This document shows positions 16,028 to 25,613 of a stretch of DNA of 64,000 nucleotides, piece by piece. The notes beneath the pieces were generated by a model. That model had not been told where the DNA came from. It did no database searches and saw nothing but the letters and a program-made list of their open reading frames with translations. Origin of the DNA: Streptomyces griseochromogenes (lineage in GTDB: Bacteria > Actinomycetota > Actinomycetes > Streptomycetales > Streptomycetaceae). Each line of letters starts with the position of its first letter. Position 1 is the stretch's first letter. The stretch spans positions 2,170,001 to 2,234,000 of the forward strand of contig NZ_CP016279.1 of NCBI RefSeq assembly GCF_001542625.1, in the 5' to 3' direction. A program made the translations under genes and the position numbers.

Positions 16028-17491
16028 CTACGACGACAGGGAGCCGCCCGCCAGTTTCCACTCGCGGTGCAGCGAGCCCAGCGGAAGGCTCCGCTGCAGG
16101 ACCGGCGTGCCGAAGATGGACAACTGGAGCCGCAGGGTGCCGGACAGGTCGACACCGCCGTACAGCCCCCAGGTGCCCTTGGCCTGCACGCCGCCGGTGC
16201 CCGAGTCGGCGGTGACCGAGCCGGCGGCCTCGCCGCGCAGGTACGGTGCCAGGTCGGCGGTGACGCCGACGGCGCCGTAGAGGCCCACGGACGCCTCGGC
16301 ACCGAGGGCCGTCTTCACGCTTCCGTCGGTGGTCAGGGAGGCTCGTACGGGCGTGCTCTTCATGTCCGCCGAGCTGACCGGAGTCCACCCCTTGGCCAGG
16401 CCGAAGGTCCCGCCCGCCTTGAAGTCGCCCTTCAGGCTCTGCTGGACGTCGACGGAGACGTGACCCTCGGCGCTGATCTGGAAATAGCAGGTCAGGTCGA
16501 GGTTGACGACCACGGGTACGGGCCCGACCTGCAGGACGGGGTCGGCGTGCAGCTTGGCGAACGGGATCCGCAGCGGGGCGCCCGTGGTCGCGGCGGCCCG
16601 GCCCTTCACGGCCCACCCGGAGGTCCAGTCGCCGGAGACGCCGAGGTACGCCGAGCCCGGAGCCGCGGCGCTCCCCGTACCGCCGTAGGTGAAGTCGACC
16701 TGCGGGGCCACCTGGACGAATCCGGAGACCGAGGCGGTCGCCGACGCCGGGGCGTCCTTGGACGTCGGTACTTCGGCGCCGACGTCCAGCCGGAGGCTGC
16801 CCAGCGGCACGGTCGCGCCCTTGGGACCGACGTGCACGTCACCGGCCTTGGACCAGGAGACCTTGACGTCGGGCAGCAGCTTGTCGACGGCGAAGGAGGA
16901 CGGGTCGACCGGCACCGTGCCCTTCGCCGTGTCGTCGCCCAGCAGCGAGTTCAGGGCCGCCGGTTCGGTCTGCACCTCCGTGCCGCGGTCGGTCTCGCCG
17001 ATCACCTTGGTGACCCTGGCGAGCAGCCCGCGCGGCGCTCCGGGCGCCGGGGCGCTGGCGATGACGTCGCCCACGGCGGCGTCGTGCGGTGCCGCAGGGG
17101 AAGCCGCGGAGGGGGTGGGCGACGCGGGCGACGCGGGGGAAGCGGGGGAAGCCGAAGGGTGCTGCGAAGTCCCGCCGCGGGCCGGCCCCTTGGAGATGAC
17201 GGCACGCCGGGTCCGGCCGTCGTACGAGCTGATGCTGAGCTCGGTCTTGTGCGCCCGCCTGCCCGAGCCGGCCGGGCCGGCCGTGGCCGTCGCCGTGGCG
17301 GAGGGCTCGGGAGCGGCCGCGACGGTGAGCCGGTGGTCCGTGGGGCCGTCGGCGGCCCGGACGTCCCGGCCCTGGCCCGCCGCCGGACGTTCGGCGTGCG
17401 GCGCCGGCGAGGAACAGCCGGCGGCGAGGAGGAGGGCGGTCACGGCGAAAGCGGGCAGGAGGGCACGCCTGTGCCTCGTGCGTCTGCGCAA
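16028..17491 (-). CDS. Secreted lipoprotein-like protein of unknown function
   Basis: A 487-residue protein read from the TTG complementary to 17489-17491 (LRRRTRHRRALLPAFAVTALLLAAGCSS). AGGA lies about 6 nt upstream and the start gives a regular lipoprotein signal with lipobox LAAGC; ATG codons at 17590-17596 would place 36 residues before the signal, which is unlikely. Residues about 30-190 are low-complexity Pro/Ser/Ala/Thr sequence with repeated ASPASPASP units. The C-terminal half (about 190-485) is rich in beta-strand-like sequence and Gly (KVSWSKAGDVHVGPKGATVPLGSL) and may be an adhesive or cell-wall domain. I do not recognise the family. The gene is convergent with the MazG-like gene. 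Confidence 0.7.
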   Translation of the reverse strand: MRRRTRHRRALLPAFAVTALLLAAGCSSPAPHAERPAAGQGRDVRAADGPTDHRLTVAAAPEPSATATATAGPAGSGRRAHKTELSISSYDGRTRRAVISKGPARGGTSQHPSASPASPASPASPTPSAASPAAPHDAAVGDVIASAPAPGAPRGLLARVTKVIGETDRGTEVQTEPAALNSLLGDDTAKGTVPVDPSSFAVDKLLPDVKVSWSKAGDVHVGPKGATVPLGSLRLDVGAEVPTSKDAPASATASVSGFVQVAPQVDFTYGGTGSAAAPGSAYLGVSGDWTSGWAVKGRAAATTGAPLRIPFAKLHADPVLQVGPVPVVVNLDLTCYFQISAEGHVSVDVQQSLKGDFKAGGTFGLAKGWTPVSSADMKSTPVRASLTTDGSVKTALGAEASVGLYGAVGVTADLAPYLRGEAAGSVTADSGTGGVQAKGTWGLYGGVDLSGTLRLQLSIFGTPVLQRSLPLGSLHREWKLAGGSLSS

Positions 17492-17795
17492 GGTCGGTCC
17501 TGTGGAAGTGGGGGGTGACAGTGAAGAGGCACCGACAGCAGCCGGTTCTACCAATGGGTAAAACCGGCTGGTAACTCGGTGGTGAGCCATGAGCATGCCA
17601 TGGCTGCCCGCACTGATCCCTCACAATTCGGCCACATCGCAACGTGACCTGAACCACGGCGAGTTCAGGCCGTGTAATGGCTGGATTCCAGACAGGCTTG
17701 CGAGTGAGAGGCGGACGGGCCCCGGCTGTCGTGGCCCGCACCCCGAAAGAGGCCGGCGAGCCCCGGCCGCCGTGTCCCCCGGTCGCCGGGGCGGG
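17492..17795. other. Intergenic stretch, no gene seen
   Basis: About 300 bp between the start of the secreted-protein gene and the end of the MarR gene. A 6-bp GC hairpin, CCCCGG-TCG-CCGGGG at 17777-17791, lies just past the MarR stop codon and may terminate it weakly. The promoter of the secreted-protein gene should lie here but no convincing hexamers were found. Confidence 0.5.
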
Positions 17796-18254
17796 TCAGC
17801 GCGGCGCGCCCCCGTGGCCGGGGAGGCCGGTGCCGCCGAGTCTGGTCAGCAGGGCGGACAGCAGGCCGAGCTCCTCCTCGCTCCACGCCCGACCGGCGAA
17901 GATCTCGGCGGCGGTCTCCTCGGCCGTGGCCAGCATCTCCTTCAGGCGCAGCCTGCCGGTCCCGGTCAGCGACGCATAGGCCACCCGCGCGTCACGGGCG
18001 TCCGACTCGCGGGTCACCAGCCCGATCCGCTCCAGGGGTGCAAGCCCGCGGGTCACCCCGGACGCGGTCAGTCCCAGGGCCTCGGCAAGGTCGACCCGGC
18101 GCATCCGGCCGCCCGGCGCCTGCCCGAGGCGCAGCAGCATGGTGAAGTCGGCCAGGCTCACGCCGTGCAGCCCGCCGAGCCGGGCGTCGAAGCGCCGCAC
18201 GAGTGCCGCCTGTGCCCGAATCAGCCGCAGCGAGGCGTCGAGGGCGTCACTCAC
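17796..18254 (-). CDS. MarR-family transcriptional regulator
   Basis: A 152-residue winged-helix protein. The helix-turn-helix lies at about residues 50-75 (RRVDLAEALGLTASGVTRGLAPLERIGLV) followed by the wing TRESDARDARVAYASLTGTGR, the D-x-R-D-x-R signature of MarR proteins. The flanking helices form the dimer interface. MarR regulators are usually repressors released by small phenolic or oxidising ligands. The neighbouring DUF6204 gene lies upstream on the same strand, 79 bp away. No target can be named. Confidence 0.88.
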   Translation of the reverse strand: MSDALDASLRLIRAQAALVRRFDARLGGLHGVSLADFTMLLRLGQAPGGRMRRVDLAEALGLTASGVTRGLAPLERIGLVTRESDARDARVAYASLTGTGRLRLKEMLATAEETAAEIFAGRAWSEEELGLLSALLTRLGGTGLPGHGGAPR

Positions 18255-18333
18255 GTCCGTCTCCGCTCATGGCCACTCCCTCTCGCCCGCCGGCCGGTGG
18301 CCCATTCATTGTCATATCCTTGAGTGCTCAAGT

Positions 18334-18693
18334 TTATGACCCGCTCGAACGCACGGCTCGTCGCTGTCGCTTCCCCAGAGGCGCCTGGGAGAGGTCCTCC
18401 GCGCCGGACCTGAGGTTCTTGAAGCCGTAGCCGCGCCCGGTCAGCCACGCCCTCGCCGTCTCCTCGGCCCGTTCGGTCGCCTCCAGGATGTCCTCCTCTT
18501 CCTCCCCGGTGTCGGAGAAGCGGAAGACGAAGGCGGTGCGGGCGGCGATGTCGTAACTGAGGTGCCCCTCGGGGGTGTAGGCGGCGTGCAGCACGTCGTG
18601 TTCGGCGGCGTCGGCCAGCAGGTCGGCCCGCTGTGCGGCGCTGAGGCCGTCGAAGACGCCGCGGACGGTGATACGAAAGGTGCGGGTACTCAT
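18334..18693 (-). CDS. DUF6204 family protein
   Basis: A 119-residue protein starting MSTRTFRITVRGVFDGLSAAQRADLLADAAEHDVLHAAYTPEGHLSYD. The combination of a short beta-strand start, FDGL, and the EHDVL...A.YTPEGHLSYD segment resembles DUF6204, a small actinobacterial family of unknown function. An acidic loop (GEEEEDILEAT) precedes a basic tail. No membrane or export signal is present. It may be cotranscribed with the MarR gene downstream. Confidence 0.75.
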   Translation of the reverse strand: MSTRTFRITVRGVFDGLSAAQRADLLADAAEHDVLHAAYTPEGHLSYDIAARTAFVFRFSDTGEEEEDILEATERAEETARAWLTGRGYGFKNLRSGAEDLSQAPLGKRQRRAVRSSGS

Positions 18694-18777
18694 TGCGCGA
18701 CCCTAGGCACATCGGGCGGCGGGCCTCCACCGGGTTTACCGCTCGCCTCCGGTGCGCGCGCCGGTGGAGGGGGCGCT

Positions 18778-19749
18778 GTGATCAGTCGACCGGAGCGGGT
18801 GAAAGTGATCGATCTGCCGTCGGCGTTCGTGCGGACCACCGTCGAGCGCGAAGGAGAGCCCGGAGCCGCGTGGCTCGCGGAACTGCCCGGGATCGTGGAC
18901 GAACTGCTGACCCGCTGGGGATGCGTGCCCGACGGCGCGGTCCTGCACGGCGGCGTCGGCGTGATCGTCCCGGTGCGCCGGCCGGCGGACGGGGAGGCCG
19001 CCGTGCTGAAGGTGTCGTTCCCGCACCCCGGCAATGTGCACGAGCCGGACGCGTTCGCCGTCTGGGGCGGGCGCGGGGCCGTGCTGCTGCACCAGCGCGG
19101 CGACGACCGGTTCGCGATGCTGCTGGAGAGGGCCGGCACGTCGACCCTGGAGCAACTGGCGGACGGCGACGAACTGGCCGCGGTCGCGGGCCGGATCAAC
19201 CGCCGGCTCGCCGTCCCCGCGCCGCCCGGTCTGCCCCGGCTGCGCGAGCAGGCCGACGCCTGGGAGGAGCGGCTGCGTGTGGACGCCGAGGAACTGTCCC
19301 ACGCGCTGCCTCCGCACGTGGTGGGCGAGGCCCTGGCGACGGTCCGGGAGCTGGCCCGTGCCCAGCCCGACACCCTCGTCCACGGCGATCTGCACGCCCG
19401 CAACATCCTGCGCGCCCGCCGTGAGCCGTGGCTGGCCGTGGACCCCAAGGGGTACGCGGGCGACCCCGCCTACGACGGCGGCACCCTGCTCAAGGCGCAC
19501 GCGGTGACGCTCGTCGAGGCCGACGACCTGCCGAAGGCCGTCCAGCGTGCCCTGGACGTCTTCGCCGAGAGCGCGGAGCTCGACCGCGAGCGCGTGCGCC
19601 GCTGGGCACAGCTGCATGTGGTCCGGGCCGCCTTCCGGGGCCGCCGCCACGGCTTCCGCCGGGCCCGCCGGGGACCCCAGCTGGACCGGATCCTCGAATT
19701 CGCCGATTTCCTCGCGGAGTTGCTCACGCGCCCGCCGGCCGGGGCATGA
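18778..19749 (+). CDS. Aminoglycoside/hydroxyurea phosphotransferase (APH(6)-like kinase)
   Basis: A 323-residue kinase-fold protein starting at GTG 18778, with GGAGGGGG about 6 nt upstream. GVGVIVPVRRPADGEAAVLKVSFP is the nucleotide-binding strand with the conserved Lys. LVHGDLHARNIL carries the catalytic Asp, and WLAVDPKGYAGDPAYDGG the metal-binding Asp, matching the APH_6_hur family (streptomycin 6-kinases and hydroxyurea kinases). Close relatives are common in Streptomyces and need not confer resistance. There is no aminoglycoside biosynthetic gene nearby, so a resistance role is unproven. Confidence 0.85.
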   Translation: MISRPERVKVIDLPSAFVRTTVEREGEPGAAWLAELPGIVDELLTRWGCVPDGAVLHGGVGVIVPVRRPADGEAAVLKVSFPHPGNVHEPDAFAVWGGRGAVLLHQRGDDRFAMLLERAGTSTLEQLADGDELAAVAGRINRRLAVPAPPGLPRLREQADAWEERLRVDAEELSHALPPHVVGEALATVRELARAQPDTLVHGDLHARNILRARREPWLAVDPKGYAGDPAYDGGTLLKAHAVTLVEADDLPKAVQRALDVFAESAELDRERVRRWAQLHVVRAAFRGRRHGFRRARRGPQLDRILEFADFLAELLTRPPAGA

Positions 19750-19887
19750 CCCCGAGGAGGGCGGGGAGCGACGGCTGCCGGCCCCGCTCCTCCTGCGGTC
19801 CTCCGGCGGCACCGGGGCCGGGCGACTCACCGGCGGCGACGGCGCACCGCTACTAGACTTCTGAGGGAAGCCCGGCCTTCCGGTGGT

Positions 19888-20667
19888 GTGGCCGGTGCGG
19901 GAAGGCGGTGGCGTTCCGTGCCGTATGTGGCTGTGAGCGCGCTGAGCCATCCAGGGCTGCTGCGCGAACGGAACGAGGACAGCCTCGTCGTCGGGCCCTG
20001 GACGCTGTGCTCCACGGTGACCGAGAGCGCGCAGACCCTGTTCTTCCCGGTCGGAACGCCCCTGGTCGTCGCCGTCGCCGACGGACTCGGCGGCCACCCC
20101 GGCGGCAACGTGGCCAGCGCGCTGGTCGCCCGCCGCATCGCGTCGGCGGGAGCCGCCCTGAGCAGCGAGGACGCCGTCCGTGACACCTTGCAGGACTGCA
20201 ACCGTGCCGTGTACCGGGCCGCGGGCGGCGACACGGGAAGCGACCTGGCCGCCATGGGGACGACCGTCGCCGGCATCGTCGTACGGTCCGGCTCGCTGCT
20301 GGTGTTCAACGTGGGCGACAGCCGGGTCTACGCGGTCTCGCCGGACGGACTGCGCCAGCTGAGCGTCGACGACAGCCCTCCGCTCGCACCCGGGCAGCGC
20401 ACCACGTCCATCGTCACCCAATGCCTCGGCGGCAGCCCCACCTACCGCCCCGTCCGCCCCCATGTGGCAGCCGTGCCGTCGTCGCCCGGTGACCGCTACC
20501 TCGTCTGCACGGACGGTCTGACCGATCCCGTGCCGCCGGAGGCGCTCGACGACGTGCTGCGCAAGCACGACGACGGCCGGGCCGCCTTCGAGCTGTGGAA
20601 AGCCGCCATCGAGGCAGGCGGCCCGGACAACATCACGCTGGCCGTCGCACGCGTCGCGGACGAGTGA
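19888..20667 (+). CDS. PP2C-family protein serine/threonine phosphatase
   Basis: A 259-residue protein. The metal-binding motifs of the PPM/PP2C family are in order: [44 protein letters not shown] and [10 protein letters not shown]. It should dephosphorylate Ser/Thr residues with Mn2+ or Mg2+ in the cytoplasm. The start is uncertain: GTG 19888 has no good binding site, while GTG 19918 ([11 protein letters not shown]) follows GGCGGTGG by 7 nt and leaves the whole domain intact. No dedicated kinase gene is adjacent. Confidence 0.88.
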   Translation: MAGAGRRWRSVPYVAVSALSHPGLLRERNEDSLVVGPWTLCSTVTESAQTLFFPVGTPLVVAVADGLGGHPGGNVASALVARRIASAGAALSSEDAVRDTLQDCNRAVYRAAGGDTGSDLAAMGTTVAGIVVRSGSLLVFNVGDSRVYAVSPDGLRQLSVDDSPPLAPGQRTTSIVTQCLGGSPTYRPVRPHVAAVPSSPGDRYLVCTDGLTDPVPPEALDDVLRKHDDGRAAFELWKAAIEAGGPDNITLAVARVADE

Positions 20668-20744
20668 GCAAGGCCCCGTACGTCCGTTCCCCGGCGAAGA
20701 GCACCGGGTCAGGGGCTCCCTGGGGAGCGCCTACCCTGGAGGGC

Positions 20745-22271
20745 ATGACCAGCAGCAGCGACCGGAGCCCCGCAGTGGACGTTCACGCACCCAAGAGCTA
20801 CGAGATCCGCACCTACGGGTGCCAGATGAACGTCCACGATTCCGAGCGATTGGCCGGGCTGCTCGAAGACGCCGGGTACGTGCGCGCCCCCGAGGGCACG
20901 GACGGCGACGCGGACGTCGTCGTCTTCAACACCTGCGCCGTGCGCGAGAACGCCGACAACCGGCTGTACGGCAACCTCGGCCGGCTCGCGCCGAAGAAGG
21001 CCTCGCGGCCCGGGATGCAGATCGCGGTCGGCGGCTGCCTCGCGCAGAAGGACCGCGACACCATCGTGAAGAAGGCGCCCTGGGTGGACGTCGTCTTCGG
21101 TACGCACAACATCGGCAAGCTGCCCGTCCTGCTGGAGCGCGCCCGCGTGCAGGAGGAGGCCCAGGTCGAGATCGCCGAGTCCCTGGAGGCCTTCCCCTCC
21201 ACGCTGCCGACGCGGCGCGAGAGCGCGTACGCGGCCTGGGTGTCGATCTCCGTGGGCTGCAACAACACGTGCACGTTCTGCATCGTCCCGGCCCTGCGCG
21301 GCAAGGAGAAGGACCGCCGCCCCGGCGACATCCTCGCCGAGGTCGAGGCGCTGGTCGCCGAGGGCGTCTCCGAGATCACGCTGCTCGGCCAGAACGTCAA
21401 CGCGTACGGCTCCGACATCGGCGACCGCGAGGCCTTCAGCAAGCTGCTGCGCGCCTGCGGCAACGTCGAGGGCCTGGAGCGCGTCCGCTTCACCTCCCCG
21501 CACCCGCGCGACTTCACCGACGACGTCATCGCCGCCATGGCCGAGACGCCGAACGTCATGCCGCAGCTGCACATGCCGCTGCAGTCCGGCTCCGACACGG
21601 TCCTGAAGGCGATGCGCCGCTCCTACCGGCAGGACCGTTACCTCGGGATCATCGAGAAGGTCCGCGCCGCCATCCCGCACGCCGCGATCACCACCGACAT
21701 CATCGTCGGCTTCCCCGGGGAGACCGAGGAGGACTTCGAGCAGACGTTGCACGTCGTCCGCGAGGCCCGGTTCGCGCAGGCCTTCACCTTCCAGTACTCC
21801 AAGCGGCCCGGCACCCCGGCCGCGACCATGGAGAACCAGATCCCCAAGGAGGTCGTCCAGGCGCGCTACGAGCGTCTCGTCGCCCTCCAGGAGGAGATCT
21901 CCTGGGAGGAGAACAAGAAGCAGGTCGGCCGGACCCTGGACCTGATGGTCGCCGAGGGCGAGGGGCGCAAGGACGGCGCCACCCACCGTCTGTCCGGCCG
22001 CGCCGCCGACAACCGCCTGGTCCACTTCACCAAGCCGGAGCAGGAGGTCCGCCCCGGCGACGTGGTCACCGTCGAGATCACCTACGCCGCACCGCACCAC
22101 CTCCTGGCCGAGGGCGCCGTCCTCGACGTCCGCCGCACCCGCGCGGGCGACGCGTGGGAGAAGCGCAACGCGGCCGAGGCCGCGAAGCCGGCCGGTGTGC
22201 TGCTCGGCCTTCCGAAGATCGGCGTTCCGGAGCCGCTGCCCGCCGCCACCGGCGGCTGCGGCTGCGACTGA
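20745..22271 (+). CDS. miaB: tRNA-2-methylthio-N6-dimethylallyladenosine synthase MiaB
   Basis: A 508-residue radical-SAM methylthiotransferase starting [29 protein letters not shown]. The N-terminal domain has the three auxiliary-cluster cysteines in [23 protein letters not shown] and GGCLAQKD. The radical-SAM motif C-x3-C-x2-C is [16 protein letters not shown]-terminal TRAM domain follows (about 370-440), then an actinobacterial tail ending GGCGCD. It adds the 2-methylthio group to i6A37 of tRNAs reading UNN codons, acting after MiaA, which is encoded 1.7 kb downstream. The tRNA target set would include the bldA-type Leu tRNA. Confidence 0.96.
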   Translation: MTSSSDRSPAVDVHAPKSYEIRTYGCQMNVHDSERLAGLLEDAGYVRAPEGTDGDADVVVFNTCAVRENADNRLYGNLGRLAPKKASRPGMQIAVGGCLAQKDRDTIVKKAPWVDVVFGTHNIGKLPVLLERARVQEEAQVEIAESLEAFPSTLPTRRESAYAAWVSISVGCNNTCTFCIVPALRGKEKDRRPGDILAEVEALVAEGVSEITLLGQNVNAYGSDIGDREAFSKLLRACGNVEGLERVRFTSPHPRDFTDDVIAAMAETPNVMPQLHMPLQSGSDTVLKAMRRSYRQDRYLGIIEKVRAAIPHAAITTDIIVGFPGETEEDFEQTLHVVREARFAQAFTFQYSKRPGTPAATMENQIPKEVVQARYERLVALQEEISWEENKKQVGRTLDLMVAEGEGRKDGATHRLSGRAADNRLVHFTKPEQEVRPGDVVTVEITYAAPHHLLAEGAVLDVRRTRAGDAWEKRNAAEAAKPAGVLLGLPKIGVPEPLPAATGGCGCD

Positions 22272-22368
22272 GGGCCGAACTCGTCGTCCTCGTCCTCGCG
22301 GCCACCGGCGTCACCGACGTGCCGGACGAGGACTGACGCGCGGCCGTGCTGCGGTTACGCTGCCGATC

Positions 22369-23082
22369 ATGCTTGTCGCCGCAGCCGTCTGCCCCTGCCC
22401 GCCGCTGCTCGTGCCCGAGGTCGCCGCGGGTGCCGCCCCCGAACTGGACGCCGCGCGCTCGGCGTGCGCCGACGCGCTCGGCGTGCTCGCCGCCGCCCGC
22501 CCCGACCTGCTGGTGGTCGTCGGGCCCGCCGAGCGGAGCGGGCGCGGCACCCACCCGCAGGGCACCCCGGGCTCCTTCCGCGGCTTCGGCGTAGACGTCG
22601 GGGTACGGCTGGGTCCCGCCACCGGCGCAGTCACCGAGGGGGAGCTGCCGCCCTCGCTGTCCGTCGCCGCCTGGCTGCTGGAGCGGACCGGCTGGGCGGA
22701 CGCCCCCATCGAGGGGCTCGGCGTCGGGGAACCGCTCGCACCCGAGCGGTGCGCCGGCGTCGGCAGGGACCTCGGCACCCGGGCCGGACGGGTCGCCATG
22801 CTGGTGATGGGGGACGCCAGCGCGTGCCGCACGCTCAAGGCGCCTGGATACCTCGACGAGCGGGCGGCGCCCTTCGACGCCGAGGTCGCGCGCGCCCTGG
22901 GCGCGGCGGACGTGGCGGGCCTCCAGGCGCTGGACGCCGAGCTGGCGTACGAGCTGAAGGCCTCCGGCCGCGCGCCCTGGCAGGTCCTCGCCGGGGCGGC
23001 CGAGGGCGCGGATCTGGCGGGCGCGCTGCTGTACGACGACGCGCCCTACGGCGTGGGGTACCTGGTCGCCACCTGGTCGTAG
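22369..23082 (+). CDS. Class III extradiol dioxygenase subunit B-like protein
   Basis: A 237-residue protein starting MLVAAAVCPCPPLLVPEVAAG. The N-terminal PCPPLLVPE and the segment RPDLLVVVGPAERSG resemble LigB-type extradiol dioxygenase folds, but the usual His pair for iron is not evident, so it is probably not an active ring-cleavage enzyme. Its place between miaB and miaA is conserved in Streptomyces, which hints at a housekeeping role that is not known. It starts 97 bp after miaB and ends at a shared hairpin (23125-23167). Confidence 0.75.
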   Translation: MLVAAAVCPCPPLLVPEVAAGAAPELDAARSACADALGVLAAARPDLLVVVGPAERSGRGTHPQGTPGSFRGFGVDVGVRLGPATGAVTEGELPPSLSVAAWLLERTGWADAPIEGLGVGEPLAPERCAGVGRDLGTRAGRVAMLVMGDASACRTLKAPGYLDERAAPFDAEVARALGAADVAGLQALDAELAYELKASGRAPWQVLAGAAEGADLAGALLYDDAPYGVGYLVATWS

Positions 23083-23124
23083 AAAGACCCGCGGGACCCG
23101 GCCGGAGCGGGCCGGGCGCGGACA

Positions 23125-23167
23125 CGGCGGACGGCCGGGAGCGGTGGTGCTCCGCGGCCGTCCGCCG
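23125..23167. terminator. Bidirectional terminator hairpin
   Basis: CGGCGGACGGCC (23125-23136) and GGCCGTCCGCCG (23156-23167) pair perfectly over 12 bp. The hairpin lies between the convergent LigB-like gene (ends 23082) and the antitoxin-like gene (ends 23181), so it can serve both. Confidence 0.7.
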
Positions 23168-23180
23168 ATCCGCGTGCCGT

Positions 23181-23453
23181 TCAGGAAGCCGGGGGCGGGC
23201 CCTCGGGCCGGGTCGGCGTCGCGGCGTCGCCGGTCTCCGGACCCTCCCTGTGCGCGAGCCGGTCCATCGCCCCCTTCGCCTTGTCCGTACCGGCGTGGAT
23301 CTTCTCGCTGTACTTGCCCTTGGTCCGCTCGTCCACGGCCTTGGCGGCCTTGTCGATGCCGTGCTGGACCTTGTCGCCGTGCTGGCGCGCGAGGTCCGAC
23401 ACCTTGTCCTCGGCCTGGGCGAGCTTGGCCTTCACACTGTCCTTGAGACCCAT
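23181..23453 (-). CDS. Antitoxin-like protein (MT0933/Rv0909 family)
   Basis: A 90-residue protein starting MGLKDSVKAKLAQAEDKV and continuing with DKVQHGIDKAAKAVDERTKGKYSEKIHAGTDKAKGAMDRL. This Lys/Ala/Asp-rich helical repeat is the hallmark of the Rv0909-type family, annotated as antitoxins from the mycobacterial pair. No toxin gene sits beside it here, and Streptomyces members mostly occur alone, so a toxin-antitoxin role is doubtful. A Pro/Thr-rich tail ends the protein. Confidence 0.78.
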   Translation of the reverse strand: MGLKDSVKAKLAQAEDKVSDLARQHGDKVQHGIDKAAKAVDERTKGKYSEKIHAGTDKAKGAMDRLAHREGPETGDAATPTRPEGPPPAS

Positions 23454-23478
23454 GGTCCACCTTCCCTCACGGGGACAG

Positions 23479-23748
23479 TCAGGTGCGGGCGCCCTCGCCG
23501 GCCTCACGGTCGGCGGCCTCGTCCGCGGACTGCTGCTTGGGGATCTCGGCACCTTCGGCCGCTTCGGTCTCGGTGGACCCGGCCGTCGCCACGCCCTCCT
23601 GACCGCCCTCGGCCTGACCCTTCGCCTCGGCAGCCTCAGCCGCTTCCTCCGCCTCGGCCCCGTCCGGCTCGGCACCGGCCTGCGCCTCGGCGGCCGACGC
23701 CTCCGTTGCCGCCTTCGACCTGCCGAGGAGTCGTGCAAAAACGCCCAT
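23479..23748 (-). CDS. Small Ala/Glu-rich hypothetical protein
   Basis: An 89-residue protein read from the ATG complementary to 23746-23748, with GGAG 5 nt upstream; a GTG two codons earlier overlaps that site. It starts MGVFARLLGRSKAATEAS, a short amphipathic basic helix. The remainder is low-complexity Ala/Glu/Gly sequence and probably disordered. It lies 25 bp upstream of the antitoxin-like gene and is likely cotranscribed with it. No function can be proposed. Confidence 0.6.
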   Translation of the reverse strand: MGVFARLLGRSKAATEASAAEAQAGAEPDGAEAEEAAEAAEAKGQAEGGQEGVATAGSTETEAAEGAEIPKQQSADEAADREAGEGART

Positions 23749-23925
23749 GTTCACTCCATACGTTACTCGTGCGGGCGAAATCCCGCGTCAAACGGTGCGT
23801 CCGTTTGCGCCACCCGGGTCTCCGCGTCCGGAACCGGCGGGCGGCACCTCGGTGCAACGACCCGGGATCCCTCCCGTCACGTAACTCGTTCGAGGCATGT
23901 CCCCGAGGTTTGCGAGACTGGTGCG

Positions 23926-24864
23926 GTGAGCAGTGCACCCTCCTCCCCCCGCGTCATCGCCGTCGTCGGACCCACCGCGGCCGGAAAGTCCGATCTCGGC
24001 GTCTTCCTGGCCCAGCAACTCGGCGGGGAGGTCGTCAACGCCGACTCCATGCAGCTCTACCGAGGGATGGACATCGGCACCGCCAAGCTGACGCCCGAGG
24101 AACGTTCCGGCATCCCGCACCATCTGCTGGACATCTGGGACGTGACGGTCACCGCCTCCGTCGCCGAGTACCAGAAACTGGCCCGCGCCCGCATCGACGC
24201 ACTGCTCGCCGAGGGCCGCTGGCCGATCCTGGTCGGCGGCTCCGGCCTCTACGTCCGCGGGGCCGTCGACAATCTGGAGTTCCCCGGCACCGACCCCGAG
24301 GTCAGGGCCCGCCTGGAGGAGGAGCTGTCGCTGCGCGGCCCGGGTGCGCTGCACGCGCGCCTGGCCGCCGCCGACCCCGAGGCGGCCCGGGCGATCCTGC
24401 CCAGCAACGGCCGGCGTATCGTCCGCGCGCTGGAAGTGATCGAGATCACCGGCCAGCCCTTCACCGCCAACCTCCCCGGCCATGACTCGGTCTACGACAC
24501 CGTCCAGATCGGTGTCGACGTCGCCCGCCCCGAACTCGACGAGCGCATCGCACGCCGGGTCGACCGGATGTGGGAGGCGGGGCTCGTGGACGAGGTGCGC
24601 GCCCTGGAGGCGCGCGGACTGCGCGAGGGGCGCACGGCGTCGCGTGCGCTGGGGTACCAGCAGGTGCTCGCGGCGCTCGCCGGGGAGTGCAGCGAAGCGG
24701 AGGCGAGGGACGAGACCGTGCGCGCCACCAAGCGCTTCGCCCGGCGCCAGGATTCCTGGTTCAGAAGGGATCCCCGGGTGCACTGGCTGAGCGGTGCCGT
24801 GACGGACCGCGGGGAACTTCCACGGCAGGCCCTGGCGTTGGTCGAACGACCGGTCACAGCCTGA
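23926..24864 (+). CDS. miaA: tRNA dimethylallyltransferase MiaA
   Basis: A 312-residue enzyme starting at GTG 23926 (VSSAPSSPRVIAVVGPTAAGKSDLG). VVGPTAAGKS is the P-loop, and VVNADSMQLYRGMDIGTAKL holds the catalytic Asp and the DSxQxY motif. RRDPRVHWL ends the conserved domain. It transfers the dimethylallyl group from DMAPP to A37 of tRNAs reading UNN codons, the substrate for MiaB. In S. coelicolor loss of miaA is known to affect development and secondary metabolism through TTA decoding, which is relevant to the TTA-containing regulator in this window. Confidence 0.96.
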   Translation: MSSAPSSPRVIAVVGPTAAGKSDLGVFLAQQLGGEVVNADSMQLYRGMDIGTAKLTPEERSGIPHHLLDIWDVTVTASVAEYQKLARARIDALLAEGRWPILVGGSGLYVRGAVDNLEFPGTDPEVRARLEEELSLRGPGALHARLAAADPEAARAILPSNGRRIVRALEVIEITGQPFTANLPGHDSVYDTVQIGVDVARPELDERIARRVDRMWEAGLVDEVRALEARGLREGRTASRALGYQQVLAALAGECSEAEARDETVRATKRFARRQDSWFRRDPRVHWLSGAVTDRGELPRQALALVERPVTA

Positions 24865-24966
24865 TCACGTCATGGCATCGGGATGCGCCGCCGGTCAACT
24901 CGGCCCGCGGCGCCGTGCCATCATCGAGCTGCGATCGACCAAGTGGAGTCCTAGTTGGGAGGGCGC

Positions 24967-25473
24967 GTGGCGATGGAGGCCGGCCCTCGCGACACCGCAC
25001 CAAGCGCCGAGCACGTCGGCGGCGGCGGCGAACCGGAACAGGCCGAGGTCCGTCTGACCGACGACGGCCCGGACGACACCCCGGTCGGCGTGACCGACGA
25101 CGGGCCGACGCCCGAGGAGATGTACGCGGGCGGCCCCGAGGTCGAGGTAGAGCTGCGCCCGCAGCGGCGGCTGCGCATCTGGCAGCTCGCGCCCATCGTG
25201 GCCCTGGCCGCGGGCGGCTCCCTGATGTTCGCCTTCCCGCTCGCCTTCGACTTCGGCGACAGCGGCGCGGTGATCGCCATGCTGGGCCTGCTGATCTGCT
25301 CCTGCGCGGCGGGCTGGGGCATGATGGCCGCCCGCCGGGTGGGCTACACCTGGCCGGGACTGCCCGCGCGCGGCTCGGGCCGCCGCCCGGACTGGCGCGT
25401 CGTGATCGGATACGTGCTGCTGGTGGCGGTGGTCGCGATCCTCGCCGTCTGGCGCGTGGCAAGGCTCCGCTGA
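24967..25473 (+). CDS. Integral membrane protein of unknown function
   Basis: A 168-residue protein read from GTG 24967, with GGGAGGG 3-4 nt upstream. Residues 1-65 are acidic and hydrophilic (VRLTDDGPDDTPVGVTDDGPTPEEMYAGG). Three hydrophobic segments follow at about 75-95, 100-122 and 142-162, the last ending in a basic tail that should face the cytoplasm. It lies between miaA and dapF on the same strand, a position kept in Streptomyces. No functional motif was recognised. Confidence 0.75.
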   Translation: MAMEAGPRDTAPSAEHVGGGGEPEQAEVRLTDDGPDDTPVGVTDDGPTPEEMYAGGPEVEVELRPQRRLRIWQLAPIVALAAGGSLMFAFPLAFDFGDSGAVIAMLGLLICSCAAGWGMMAARRVGYTWPGLPARGSGRRPDWRVVIGYVLLVAVVAILAVWRVARLR

Positions 25474-25613
25474 GGCGTGCCCCGGAGGGGCCTCGGGGCC
25501 GTGTTCGATGTGCGGCCGCCGCCGCGTGGGCGCGATCAACCCCCAGCGGCCCGCACCGTCTCACCGACCGGCACCTCCCATCGGCCCTCCCCGGCGACGC
25601 GTACGATCGAGGA

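Noticed and set aside
18562..18777. Upstream extension of the APH(6)-like gene
   Set aside because: The frame is open, but it overlaps the DUF6204 gene antisense, and the GTG at 18778 has a strong ribosome-binding site.
18778..19749. APH(6)-like kinase as a resistance gene for the cluster product
   Set aside because: It is 17 kb from the cluster among core genes, and no aminoglycoside genes are present.
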